NCBI GenBank assembly: GCA_948567375.1
Contig: OX419760.1
Coordinates: 44,950,001-45,014,000, forward strand
From: Lunularia cruciata
Taxonomy: Eukaryota; Streptophyta; Marchantiopsida; Lunulariales; Lunulariaceae
Reading direction: 5' to 3'
Length of the DNA: 64,000 nt
Below the pieces are notes generated by a model that saw nothing but the letters and a program-made list of their open reading frames with translations, was not told the DNA's origin and did not search any database. Positions 33,962-44,908 of this stretch are shown here, piece after piece (position 1 is the first letter of the stretch; each line of letters begins with the position of its first letter). The position numbers were made by a program, and so were the translations under genes.

Positions 33962-35104
33962 CCTCCATCCCCAACTTCTTCCTTGGAGTCTTCATTTTTG
34001 ATGGTGTTGAAGTGCTTGTGTGAGTGCTCCTAGTAGACATAGGAGTATCCTTGCTAGGAGTAAATCCTCAAGAAAAGTGCACATCCTTTGCAAAATGAGC
34101 TCTCTTCTTTGCTTGTGCCATTCAATCCAAATGAAGACCTTTAGAGTTTGAGCACTCTTCCTTCTCATACTTGCTCTCAACCACATCTATGGATGCTATC
34201 TCCTTACCTTTTTTTGGATTAGGAGCCACTTGGGTTTCACTTCCTCCCTCTTTCCCTCTATTGGGTCCCTCATAACCCATTCCTCCATGGTAAGTGGAAT
34301 TTGGGCAATTCCTTTGGATATGGCTTCTTCCTCCACAACCAAAACAATTTCTATTATTGAAATTGTTTGTACGTTGGCCTCCTCTATATGGATAGATTCC
34401 ATAACTCCTAGGCCCTCTCCCCACATTCTGATCCACCTCTCTCTTCTCCCATAGTTGCACTACATTGATCTTGAGATATGCAAGTTGTTTAGTGATGGTT
34501 TGAAATCGATCCTTTGGTAGGGGTGCACAAAATGGAGCAACTACTACTTGTGGTGCAACCCTTTCCACCAAAGTATTAGAATTTTCACCATACTTGTAAC
34601 CTTGAGGAGGATGCACAACCTTCTTCACCACCAAATCACTCTCATCCTCTTCCAAAGTCTCCTCTATACAAATTGGGATCTTGATAGCTTCAACCTTGGA
34701 AGAAGGTTTCTCATATCTCACCTTGCTTTAATTTGTGGTCTCAATCCTCTTACAAAATTCATGGTGAGCATAGCTTGTATTCCAATCATAGTAGTCTCCA
34801 CATCATCCCCACCCTTCCTCAACACTGTGCAAAATCTAGACTCTAACTTCTCCACTTTTTCCATATAAACTCTCAGTTTCTCTCCATCTCCTTGCTTGAG
34901 AAAGGTAAGCTCACTCATCAATCTCTCATAACTCTCATCTAGAAGAAATTTCTCAATGAGTACTCGAATCAAACTCTCCCAAGACTCTTCTTCCCCATCT
35001 CTCCTCTCTCTCTCTCTTTTGGTATTCTGACTCATGCCATATAAGTGTTGCATCCACAAAGAAATCTGGTAATAATGAGGCTCACTCATTCTTCCTCCTC
35101 TCAT
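33962..35104 (-). pseudogene. gag: C gag, broken
   Basis: Resumes after B1 with the linker. The knuckle CFGCGGRSHIQRNC lies within 34122-34721, then the capsid continues to 35104. Here the frame after the knuckle is intact, unlike A1 and A2. Confidence 0.85.
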
Positions 35105-35166
35105 TGTTTCCTATGCAAGCTCTCTTGAAGTCTTTCACAAAGGCCTCCACATCTTCTCCATCCTTG

Positions 35167-35222
35167 CCAAAAACCAAAACCAAAACCAAAACCAAAACCA
35201 AAAACCAAAACCAAAACCAAAA
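35167..35222. repeat. (CCAAAA)n hexanucleotide repeat in gag of C
   Basis: About nine units replacing the start of the GKDG block of gag. On the coding strand the unit is TTTTGG, and in the gag frame it would give alternating Phe and Gly. E has about four units (44095-44119). Confidence 0.9.
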
Positions 35223-35499
35223 TTTTCCCTATCTTAACTCCTCATTATCTTTCTTTTCTCTCAATTTATCTTTTTCTCTTTTCTTTTCTCTCACTTTATA
35301 ACTACTAAAGTATGTACATGACTAACATCATTTGAGAGTAATCCACCCTAGGGAACACAAAAGGTTTAGGTTGCTCCAAGATTTCTATAGCAATATCAAA
35401 TCCTAGAGTGCATATTAATCAAACTCTCATGGATAGTTTATCCATAAGTTGAAAGATGATCTCTATCACTAATCATGAGAACTAGCTGATGAAGGTGGT

Positions 35500-35890
35500 A
35501 GTATTTCTGTAGTTGTACAAAGAATCTCTCCAAGATCCTTCACCAAAGTCTCCAAAAGTGCTTTTACTCCACTACACTCATGTCCTTTTGGAAGTCCTTC
35601 AACTCCACTCACACAACTCCTTGGTCTTAGATCTTCTCCCTCTCAATCTTGGTGAAGAAGGTCCAACATGCAAACCCAAGTCAAGTAGTCCTTTCCTTTT
35701 CCTCAATCTCTTGCTATCAAAGGTCAATGGACATGAACTTGCCTTATGTCCCTTCTCTCCACAAAGAAAGCACTTAGACTTACTCTTTCCTCCAAGTGGT
35801 TTAGGTTTTTTAGATCCTCTTCAAAATGTTTTCTAAACTCTCTTTTGCTCAAATCCACTCCTAAAATCACCTCAAACCCTTAGAGGACCT
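35500..35890 (-). pseudogene. C upstream zinc-knuckle ORF, broken
   Basis: Same order as the A2 uORF with the knuckle block CFLCGEKGHKASSC near 35750. A deletion near 35610 removes the first Cys pair of the second zinc site, and a frame change follows the knuckle. Confidence 0.6.
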
Positions 35891-36689
35891 TGCATTGTCT
35901 CAATTTCCACTCTTGATAACCCTCCATGTTTCCTAGATGAATCTAAATACTCAAATATGCTTTTTGTTGCTCTCAAACTCCTCATGCATGAGATCTCAAC
36001 TTCGTAGATTTGACTGTTCCTCACAATTTCATTCAAATCTCTCAACTGGTATGTCATAGTCCACTAAAGTTTTCCACACATGATCATAACTCTAGGGTGT
36101 CCCTCCTTGCAAAATTTCAAGGATTTTCATCAAGCCATTTGGCCTAGACACCTTTCTATTTAGCACACATATTTTAGATTTGGTCTAAAAACCACCCCTT
36201 CACTTTAAAAACTCATTACTCTTTGTGCAAGAATGACCTCTCTCTAGTTTTGGTGTCAAAAAATAGGATACAATGCATTGAATTTTCTTGGAAATTGCAA
36301 TTTCTTGGAATTTTCTTGAAAATTCTAGCCTATTGCGCATAGTAGCTCTCACACTAATTTTAAGTATGCTAATTGAAGGATAACCTAAACTATCATGTAT
36401 AGAAATTTCAAGTCCAAATCTCAAACTTGAGATTTTGCCCAAAATCACCTTAATCCCCAAAATCTACAATCCACCTCACACAATCTCTCCAAATCCTCTC
36501 ATGTGTACAAGATGTACAAAATCATCTCAAAGACATCATAATGAACTACAAGGTATAAAAATGGGTCTTGGTTCTCTAACATAAGTTCAGCCTTCTCCTC
36601 CCCTAAAGTTCTCTTCAAGTGAGCTCTCATAGCCTCCTCTTGTCTAAGATAGAATTGTATGCCGAACATAATCTTGCCTTCTAGAGAGG
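35891..36689 (-). other. C leader
   Basis: Matches the A2 leader with indels, including a deletion near 36300 that removes about 60 bp. The first conserved short frame is present at 36499-36710. No other signal. Confidence 0.5.
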
Positions 36690-36706
36690 TCCCGGCAATA
36701 AAACCA
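36690..36706 (-). promoter_or_regulatory. C primer binding site, decayed
   Basis: Minus strand TGGTTTTATTGCCGGGA: three changes from the family form, all G:C to A:T. Confidence 0.75.
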
Positions 36707-36710
36707 AAAA

Positions 36711-37029
36711 TATGAGCTGGCCTGTCTCTCACTTTGGATGAACCTCTGATGGTTATTATGGTAGTGCACCATGGACTAAGAAGGCAAAGAACCCCAAATC
36801 CATCATACTCTTCCACGGCTAACACTCCAAGACTCAAGGTATTGCTCACTAGAGAACTCAATGAGAAAAAGATAGTTGTAAATGAAAGGATGATTAGTAC
36901 CTCCTTACCCCTTGTTTATATGCTTATGAAGTACTTGCGTACCAAAGTTACTAATTACCATAGTAACTCAAGTAACTAGGCTTACAAGTCAAGTAAAGTC
37001 AAAAAGTATAACGGAATATCTATCCACAT
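36711..37029 (-). repeat. C 5' LTR, inner part
   Basis: Starts TATGAG (TGTGAG decayed) and is cut at 37029 by element N. It continues at 42670-42882. Confidence 0.92.
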
Positions 37030-37174
37030 TGTAATAATATGAAGTTTAGCGATGAAATTAGTCGGGCTCACGAAGTGGCACATAAGACAAATTAGCCTAG
37101 AATATTCCGGAAGTATCTAGAAAGCTTCTTGGGAAGCGTCCCGGTTAGCTTAGCTTGCACCTTAAGTAAGTAGC

Positions 37175-37187
37175 TTCCAGAAGCTTC
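37175..37187. promoter_or_regulatory. Heat-shock-element-like motif in N 5' LTR
   Basis: TTCcaGAAgcTTC: three alternating units at exact 2 bp spacing, the minimal consensus for heat shock factor binding. It lies about 145 bp upstream of the TATA box. Function is inference. Confidence 0.45.
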
Positions 37188-37329
37188 CAACTAGCTTAGC
37201 TTGCACGCCAAGTAGGCGGCTTCTAGAAGAAAGCTTCTTGAGAAGCTTCCTAGTTAACTTGGCTTGCACTCTAAGAAAACAGCTTGAGGAAGCTTCTTGA
37301 GAAGCTTCTCAAGGGCCTTGTATGCTACC

Positions 37330-37337
37330 TATAAATA
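37330..37337 (+). promoter_or_regulatory. N LTR TATA box
   Basis: TATAAATA, repeated in the 3' LTR at 42553-42560; degraded in the solo LTR near 15847. Confidence 0.7.
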
Positions 37338-37442
37338 CCAAAGCCAAAGCTCATGCTAGGCATTTGGAGTTTTCCCTCATTCAAGTGTCCCAATGTGAGT
37401 TTCCATTCTCCTATTTCTCTCCTCAATTTTGGTCCTTTACAT

Positions 37443-37454
37443 TGGTATCAGAGC
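37443..37454 (+). promoter_or_regulatory. N primer binding site (tRNA-Met)
   Basis: TGGTATCAGAGC, one base after the LTR; an exact match to the common plant initiator tRNA-Met site. Confidence 0.93.
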
Positions 37455-37772
37455 AGGAATGGGATGGATGGAATTTATGGACCACCAAATCCACTTCCGC
37501 CAAACCATTGGGACTTTCATGTCCAGATATTACCAAAGCATCATTTCACATAACTCATCACCTTGCGCTTTGGGCAGGATTTTCTACATATGATCACCAT
37601 GTTAGAGGAACCCTTGATACTTCCAGTTGTAACTTATGGAGAATGATGGACGTGTTGTATCTATGTGTTAATCAATTAGATAAATTGAGAGCAGTGGAAT
37701 AGAGTAGTAGCGATAGCGGCAATACCGGATGTTATCCTTGCAATGGAATAACAAATCAAGCATCTTACTCAA

Positions 37773-38610
37773 TTGTTGGATGAACGAGACCAGCAACGAC
37801 AAGAACAGATAGATAGAGCGTCAGTTCGAGATGGAGAAGATCGCATTCGATTCCCAAAACCCAAGGTGTTTGAAGGCAAGAATCTTCTAGGAACAATGGA
37901 GGATTTTGTGTTTGACTGCAAATGTTACTTTGAAGCCACCAATCTTCAAGACAAGCGGAAACAAATTCTCTTGGCTTCTAGCCAATTGGATGGCGTGGCA
38001 AAACTTTGGTGGCGATTCCGAGTAGAAAGAGCTGAACGACAAATTGTTACACTGATTCTGACATGGGTAGAATTCAAGGATGCAATACTTGGCCAATTTC
38101 AAACTATAAATGCCACCCGAGCCGCACAAGATAAATTGGCGGAGTTGAGGCAGATTGGCTTAGTGAGAAGCTACATCACACAATTTCTATACATCAGCAT
38201 GCAAATTCCAGATATCCAAGAAGGTGAAGTTCTGGATCGATTTGTGCAAGGATTGAAGTCACAAACCAAATTGGAGGTGACCATGCGGGAGCCACAAAAC
38301 ATAGAAGAAGCCATGCAATTGGTTGAGCGCTTTGATTCCTTGGTTGCAACAACTTGGTCTCGACCTTGACCTACACAAAGCCTACCAGTACCACGAGTGG
38401 AAGAACCAGTACCAATGGAGATTGATGCTATCCAACGAAGACCACTTGGCACAATAGATAGAGAAAAACTACGACAAAATGGAGGTTGCTTTTATTGTCG
38501 CCAAGTAGGACATTGCTTTGCTGAATGTCCACTTAGGAATGGGTGACCCCGACAAGTTGCCCAGATGGAGTTTGTGGAACAAAATGATCAAGGAAATGAA
38601 GAATCCCAGT
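37773..38610 (+). pseudogene. gag: N gag
   Basis: Open from 37773 to 38369 with a capsid block (KLWWRFRVE near 38000, then a LAELRQ and IPDIQEGEVLDRFVQGL region typical of chromovirus gag). After a stop at 38367 the same frame continues to the knuckle CFYCRQVGHCFAEC (38487-38528). The upstream start is uncertain; the sequence from 37463 has ATGs but is broken by stops. Confidence 0.85.
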
Positions 38611-38638
38611 AGGAGATTTTGAGCCACCTATTGGGAGC

Positions 38639-39031
38639 TTGATTAGTTCCAATGGGATTGAAGGCTCGACCTATGCAAGTCTGCTTCACTTGCAAGGTAT
38701 GATATCTAATCGGGGTTGTAGAATTTTGGTTGATTTTGGAAGTTCAGAGAATCGCATGTTTATGCAAGTAGCAAAGGAATTGGGTATTCCTATCAAGCCA
38801 GTGATTGGGAGTAGTTTGATGATGGCAGATGGTAGAAAGGGTTCTGCATTCCGCACCTCGCATCCTGTTACCTTCAAGATTGGGAAGGAGTATTTGGAGT
38901 GTATGAGGTTTGTAGTGGCACCTCTACACTATGATATCATTCTGGGTCTACCTTGGCTTGAACGTCATAAGGTTCAATTCGATTGGACCCAACGCCAAAT
39001 TCAAGTACAACACCAAGGTAGGAATTTCTGA
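38639..39031 (+). pseudogene. pol: N aspartic protease
   Basis: Open for 130 codons. Active-site block ILVDFGSSENRM near 38735 (Asp-Phe-Gly in place of Asp-Ser-Gly), then DIILGLPWLERH near 38940. Stops fall on both sides. Confidence 0.85.
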
Positions 39032-39049
39032 TTAGGTTGTCTGGCATCT

Positions 39050-40686
39050 TTGAGTAAGACACCTAAGAATAGTCAGTCCCAAGGTGGGAAGTTTGTCGAG
39101 AAGGTAGCCGTAGAGCAAATCTGGAAGGGAGATGAGTCCCAAGATGGGAAGTTTGCCAGGAAGGCAACCATGGAGCAAGCTTGGAAGAGAGATGAGTCCC
39201 TAGAAGGGAAGTTTGTTAATGAAGCAGCCATAGAGCAAGCTTTGGAGGAAGATAAGTCTGTATTCACGGTGTGGATCAAGCCGATTGCACAAGAACAATC
39301 TGAGGAGGGCCAAGTGCCGCATCAAGCAATGGTTGATCAGATAGTTCAGGAATTTGCAGATGTGTTTCCGGACAATCTGCCAAAGGGATTACCCTCCAAT
39401 CGAGGTATGCCCTTCAAGATCAAGTTATTGCCAGGGAGTACTCCAGTGAGTAGACCAATCTATCGGCTCTCACCAAAGGAGTTGGAGGAGTTGCGAACAA
39501 CACTTACAGAGTTGTTGGAGAAGGATTTCATACAACATAGTACCTCTCCTTGGGGAGCACCGGTACTATTTGTTCCGAAGAAAGATGGAGGACTTCGTTT
39601 CTGTATTGATTATCATGGACTCAATAAGCAAACCATGAAGAATGCATATCTCTTGCCTCGGATCAATGACCTGCTTGATCAACTAAGTGGAGCACGCTAC
39701 TTTTCCAAGCTGGATCTTCATGCGGCTATTGGCAAATTCCTATTGAAGGAGATGACGTGCAAAAGACTACTTTTTGCACAAGGTATGGACATTTTGAGTG
39801 GAGAGTTCTACCTTTCGGACTCATTAATGCTCCAGCAGTCTTCATGGATCAGATGCATTGGGTGTTGGATGGACTATTGGATTGGTTCGTGGTGGTGTTC
39901 TTAGATGATATCTTAATCTATAGCAAGACAGAGGCAGAACACATGAATCATGTGCAAGAAGTCCTAAGACAACTACGACAGTGAAAATTTTACTGCAAGA
40001 AGTCAAAGTGTACTTTTTGGCAGAAGGAGGTTACCTTCTTGGGTCATAAGATCTCATCAGAAGGGATCAAGATGGAAGAAGAGAAGATCAAGGCCATTAC
40101 TGATTGGCCTACTCCAAAGGATGCTACAGAAGTATGAGCATGCAATGGATTGGCCAGTTTTTACCGACGGTTCATCCACTATTATGCTCACGTGGCTGCA
40201 CCATTGACTGACCTCTTGGGAAAGAACTCGAGCTTCCAATGGACCATCAAGCATGAAGAAGCATTCCAGAAGTTAAAGCATATGGTGTCTTTGAGACCTA
40301 TTCTTCAACCATATGATCCTCAACTACCTTGTGTGGTTGATTTTGATGCTTCTAACTTTGCAATTGGAGCTATGTTGCAACAAGAATTTCCAGATGGACT
40401 ACATCCTATTGCCTTTGTGTCTCGCCGACTAAATACAACTGAAAGAAATTACTCTGCTTGAGATTGGGAACAACTTGCAATGGTATATGCCACCAAGGTA
40501 TGGAGGCATTATCTCTTGGAGAAGCAAGTGATCATGCAAACTGATCACAAGCCATTGTTGCAGACCTTACACTTGGAGCACATGAAGAGTCGGCATCATC
40601 GATGGGAAGAGCAACTCCAATTGTTTGACATCAAACTTGAGTACAAACCAGGTCGGTTCTATGTCATCCCCGATGCTCTATCATGA
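39050..40686 (+). pseudogene. pol: N reverse transcriptase and RNase H
   Basis: The pre-RT linker has a three-fold repeated Gln-Asp-Gly-Lys-Phe-type unit (39070-39240). RT fingers [16 protein letters not shown] near 39545 and [10 protein letters not shown] near 39600. A frameshift near 39730 moves the palm to 39757-39984, with LPFGLINAP and the catalytic box [11 protein letters not shown] intact. RNase H is at 40150-40686 with [14 protein letters not shown] and TDHKPLLQTL, and stops near 39982, 40136 and 40459. Confidence 0.92.
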
Positions 40687-40689
40687 CGA

Positions 40690-41853
40690 CCTGATTTGAA
40701 GGATCTTCCTCTCATCACGACGGCAATTACAACGGTGTCCATTGACCCTAAGGTCCATAATGAGTTTCAATCAACTCTACAACAAGATCCTTTCTACCAA
40801 ATGGTACACGGTCGTCTGACAGCACACGACAAGGAGTACAACACCTTCTTCTTCAAGGAAGGCCTCTTATTCCATGCGGACAAGATCTATGTTCCAGCCA
40901 AAGGTGATCTTTGACTTGTGCGCCTTCAAGAAGCCCATGATTTACCAATAGCTGGTCACATGGGAGTGGACAAGACCTTGGGCACCGTCTAACGCCAATG
41001 GTGGTGGCCCAACATGACACAAGATGTTCAAGACTTTGTCCGATCATGTGAGAGTTGCCAACGGAATAAGGCTAGCAACCAGAAGCTGAGTGGACTCCTT
41101 CAACCACTTGCCATTCCATCCGCTCGTTGGGAGCATGTGAGCTTGGATCTCATCACATCCTTGCCAAGGACAAAACAAGGACACACCGCAATCGTGGTGT
41201 TTGTGGATAAGCTTAGTAAGCAAATCTACTTAGCACCAACCTGTGATACCGTGGATGCTCCAACCCTAGCACAAATCTACTTCAACAATGTCTTCAAGCA
41301 TCATGGGATGCCATGTGTACTCATCTCTGACCGTGATCCTCAATTTATTGGGAAGTTTTGGCAAGCACTCTTCCAGATACTCGGCACCAAGCTTGCTTTG
41401 TCCACGGCCTATCATCCTCAAACTGATGGACAAACCAAACGTGCAAATCGTACATTGGAGGATATGTTGCGGGCCTTTGTCAATGTCCACCATACCAATT
41501 GGGACGAATGTCTTGCAGCTGCAGAATTTGCCTACAACAATTCCAAACAGGCAAGCACCGAATTTTCTCCCTTCTTTCTCAATTTTGGCCAAGATCCGCT
41601 TGTTCTAGATTCTCTTCTTGCACCCCCTCTATCTCATGTTCCTCATACTTCCACATTCTTGACCATTATATCCCAATCGCTCCAACAAGCCAAGTCTCAC
41701 CTCCTTGTTGCTCAGAATCGCCAAAAACAATATGCGGACCACCATCGTCGTGATCTCACCTTTGAAGTTGGTGATAAAGTCATGCTATCCTCCAGTAACC
41801 TCCCTCTCCCACTTGATACCCAAGTTCGTAAACTTGCCCCTAACTGGCGATGA
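40690..41853 (+). pseudogene. pol: N integrase
   Basis: HHCC module near 40935-41070 (CESCQRNK), core block SLDLITSLP near 41145, SDRDPQF near 41325, and QTDGQTKRANRTLED near 41420. The catalytic Glu normally found after QT is Lys here (GAA to AAA), so strand transfer would be lost. Several stops upstream. Confidence 0.9.
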
Positions 41854-42215
41854 CCCTTTGATATCACCCAAATTGTCTCTCCTGTTGCTTATCGACTTGC
41901 CTTACCTTGTCACATGCGTATCCATCATGTCTTTCATGTTTCCAAGTTGAAACCCTTTGTTCCTAACCCCTCTTCCTTTTCCTCTTGAGTCCAACCTCCC
42001 CCTCTTCCTATCCCTATCAATGATCATGAGGAGTACAAAGTTGATCGTATCCTTGCGCGTCACCATATCCAATGAGGCCGTCGCCAACATACGGAGTACA
42101 AGGTCCTTTGGAAAGGGTATCCCCTTCATGATGCCACCTGGGAACCTCTTTCTCACCTCCAAAATGCACAAACGGCCATCTAGGAATTTGAAGCTTCATT
42201 GACAACGAGGACGGC
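41854..42215 (+). pseudogene. pol: N integrase C-terminus and chromodomain
   Basis: After the [11 protein letters not shown] block near 41925, the chromodomain runs from about 42028 to 42185: YKVDRILARH, then EYKVLWKGYPLHDATWEP and LSHLQNAQTAI. The aromatic residues expected for a methyl-lysine cage are present in the first and second strands. Three in-frame stops interrupt this tail. In chromoviruses this domain guides insertion to particular chromatin. Confidence 0.88.
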
Positions 42216-42223
42216 ACCAACTA

Positions 42224-42237
42224 GCGGCGGGGGAATA
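42224..42237 (+). promoter_or_regulatory. N polypurine tract
   Basis: GCGGCGGGGGAATA directly before the 3' LTR. Confidence 0.8.
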
Positions 42238-42664
42238 TGTAACAATATGGAGTTTAGCGACAAAGTTAGTTGGGCTTATGAAGTAGCACATAAGACAAAT
42301 TAGCCTAGAATATTCTGGAAGTATCTAGGAAGCTTCTTGGGAAGCTTCCCGGTTAGCTTAGCTTGCACCTTAAGTAAGTAGCTTCTAGAAGGAAGCTTCT
42401 AGAAGCTTCCAACTAGCTCAACTTGCACGCCAAGTAGGCGGCCTCTAGAAGGAAGCTTCTTGAGAAGCTTCCTAGTTAACTTGGCTTGCACTCTAAGAAA
42501 GCGGCTTGAGGAAGCTTCTCAAGAAGCTTCCTCAAGGGCCTTGTATGCTACCTATAAATACCAAAGCCAAAGCTCATGCTAGGCATTCGGAGTTTTCCCT
42601 CATTCAAGTGTCCCAATGTGAGTTTCTATTCTCCTATTTCTCTCCTCGGTTTTGGTCTTTTACA
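42238..42664 (+). repeat. N 3' LTR (427 bp)
   Basis: TGTAACAATATG...TCTTTTACA. It is longer than the 5' LTR by a short duplication around 42381-42400 that enlarges the GAAGCTTC array. TATA box 42553-42560. Confidence 0.95.
42392..42409. promoter_or_regulatory. Four-unit heat-shock-element-like array in N 3' LTR
   Basis: GAAgcTTCtaGAAgcTTC: four alternating units with perfect 2 bp gaps. Confidence 0.5.
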
Positions 42665-42669
42665 CACAT

Positions 42670-42896
42670 GGACATATTCCACTAAGCATGTGATCTTATC
42701 TTGACCCAACCACTAAGTCAAGGATTCCTTCACATGGGCTATCCTTGGACTATAGAAGAATCCAAAACAAAAGGCTTACAGACCCAAGAAGTCTCAACTC
42801 TTTCCTCAAAGCCAAACACCTAGAATGATACCAAGTCAACACACTAGAATCCAAAATAATGGTGCTCATCTTTTCCACTTCCTCTTTTCCACTTCC
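42670..42896 (-). repeat. C 5' LTR, outer part, truncated
   Basis: Continues the LTR cut at 37029 after the CACAT duplicate and stops short of the last ~150 bp. The junction with E carries an exact 14 bp tandem repeat, TCTTTTCCACTTCC, at 42869-42882 and 42883-42896. Confidence 0.88.
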
Positions 42897-44130
42897 ATCC
42901 CCAACTTCTTCCTTGGAGTCATTTTTTTTGATGTGTTGAAGTGCTTGTGCAGGTGGTCCTAGTAGGCATAAGATTATCTTGGCTAGGAGTAAATCCTTGA
43001 GAAAAGTGCATATCCTCTGCAAAACAAGCTCTCTTCTTCTCATATGCAAAAAACTCCAAATTAAGACCCTTGGAGTTTGAGCACTCTCTCTTCTCATACT
43101 TGCTCTCAACCACATCTATGGATGCTATCTCCTTACCTTTTTGGATTAGGAGCCACTTGGGTTTCACTTCCTCCCTCTTTCTCTCTATTGGCTCCCTCAT
43201 AACCCCTTCCCCCATGGTAAGTGGAATTTGGGCAATTCCTTTGATATAGCCTCTACTTCCACAACCAAAACAATTTCTATTATTGAAATTGTTGGCTGGT
43301 TGGCCTCCTCTATATAGATATTTTCTATAACCTCTAGGACCTCTCCCTACATTCTCATCCACTTCTCTCTTCTCCCATAGTTGCAGTACATTGATCTTGA
43401 GATCTGCAAGTTGTTCAATGATGGCTTGAAGTGGATCCTTTGGTAGGGGTTCACAAAATGGAGCAACTGCTACTTGTGGTGCAACCCTTTCCACCAAAGT
43501 ATTAGAAGTTTCACCATACTTGTAACCTTGAGGAGGATGCAAAACCTTCTTCACCACCAAATCACTCTCATCCTCTTCCAAACTCTCCTCTATACAAATT
43601 GGGATCTTGATAGCTTCAACCTTGGAAGAAGGTTTCTCATATCTCACCTTGCTTTAATTTGTGGTCTCAATCCTCTTACAAAATTCATGGTGAGCATAGC
43701 TTGTATGCCAATCATAGTAGTCTCCACATCATCCCTACCCTTCCTCAACACTATGCAAAATCTAGACTCTAACTTATCCACTCTTTCCATATAAACTCTC
43801 AGTTTCTCTCCATCTCCTTGCTTGAGAAAGGTAAGCTCACTCATCAATCTCTCATAACTCTCATCTAGAAGAAAGTTCTCAATGAGTACTCGAATCAAAC
43901 TCTCCCAAAACTCTTCTTCCCCATCTCTCCTCTCTCTCTCTCTCTTTTGGTATTCTGACTCATGCCATATAAGTGTTGCATCCACAAAGAAATCTGGTAA
44001 TAATGAGGCTCACTCATTCTTCCTCCTCTCATTGTTTCCTATGCAAGCTCTCTTGAAGTCTCTCACAAAGGCCTCCACATCTTCTCCATCCTTGCCAAAA
44101 ACCAAAACCAAAACCAAAAGTTTCCCTATC
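42897..44130 (-). pseudogene. gag: E gag, broken
   Basis: The linker, a damaged knuckle (CFGCGSRGYIK, with His replaced by Tyr and then a frame change), and the capsid are in 42919-43647 and 43644-43985. The CCAAAA repeat near the start is at 44095-44119. Confidence 0.85.
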
Positions 44131-44389
44131 TTAACTCCTCATTATCTTTCTTTTCTCTCAATTTATCTTTTTCTCTTTTCTTTTCTCTCACTCTAGAACT
44201 AATAGAGTATGTACATGACCAACATCATTTGAGAGTAATTCACCCTAGGGAACACAAAAGGTTTAGGTTGCTCCAAGATTTCTATAAAAATATCAAATCC
44301 TAGAGTGCATCTTAATCTAACCCTCATGGATAGTTTATCCATAAGTTGAAAGATTATCTCTATCACTAATCATGAGAACTAGCTGATGA

Positions 44390-44760
44390 AGGTGGTAGTA
44401 TTTCTGTAGTTGTACTAAGACTCTCTCCAAGATCCTTCACCAAAGTCTCCAAAAGTGCTTTTACTCCACTACACTCATGTCCTTTTGGAAGTCCTTCAAC
44501 TCCACTCACACAACTCCTTGGTCTTAGATCTTCTCCCTCTCAATCTTGGTGAAGAAAGTCCAACATGCAAACCCAAGTCAAGTAGTCCTTTCCTTTTCCT
44601 CAATCTCTTGCTCTCAAAGGTCAATGGACATGAACTTGCCTTATGTCTCTTCCCTTCACATAGAAAGCACTTAGACTTACTCTTTCCTCCAAGTGGTGTT
44701 GGTTTTTAGATCCTCTTCAAAATGTTTTCTAAACTCTCTTTTGCTCAAATCCACTCCTAA
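44390..44760 (-). pseudogene. E upstream zinc-knuckle ORF, broken
   Basis: The knuckle region lies near 44640-44690. It shares with C the deletion in the second zinc site. Confidence 0.55.
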
Positions 44761-44797
44761 AATCACCTCAAACCCTTGGGGAACCTTGGATAGTTTC

Positions 44798-44908
44798 AAT
44801 TTCCACTCTTGATGACACTCCTTGTTCCCAAGATGAATCTAAAAACTCAATCTTAATTTCCACTCTTGATGACCCTTATGTTTCCAAGATGAATCTAAAC
44901 ACTCAAAT
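44798..44908. repeat. 57 bp tandem duplication in E leader
   Basis: Two imperfect units, each starting AATTTCCACTCTTGATGAC and including AAGATGAATCTAAA. Absent from A2, C and D. Confidence 0.85.

Larger units (their letters stand above)
37030..37441 (+). repeat. N 5' LTR (412 bp)
   Basis: TGTAATAATATG...TCCTTTACA. TATA box TATAAATA at 37330-37337. GAAGCTTC palindromes are repeated in U3, including TTCnnGAAnnTTC at 37175-37187. Confidence 0.95.
37030..42664 (+). mobile_element. N: chromovirus (Ty3/gypsy with chromodomain), defective, 5635 bp
   Basis: LTR 37030-37441 (412 bp), tRNA-Met primer site, gag, protease, RT, RNase H, integrase, chromodomain, polypurine tract, LTR 42238-42664 (427 bp). 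The 5 bp duplication CACAT is at 37025-37029 and 42665-42669. The chromodomain plus Met primer site places it among plant chromoviruses. It is inserted in the 5' LTR of C. Stops, a frameshift in RT and a lost integrase Glu make it inactive. Confidence 0.96.
26490..42896 (-). mobile_element. C: family A element split by B1 and N, 5' LTR truncated
   Basis: 3' LTR 26490-27181, decayed pol with an internal deletion, gag split by B1 (30213-33956), uORF, leader, primer site, and a 5' LTR (36711 on) split by N (37030-42664) and cut off near 42882. It lost the outer part of its 5' LTR where it joins E. The left flank is GTCC; the right duplicate is lost. Confidence 0.92.

Noticed and set aside
42238-42664. 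N LTR hairpins as a transcription terminator
   Set aside because: The GAAGCTTC repeats sit upstream of the TATA box in U3, so a promoter role is more likely.
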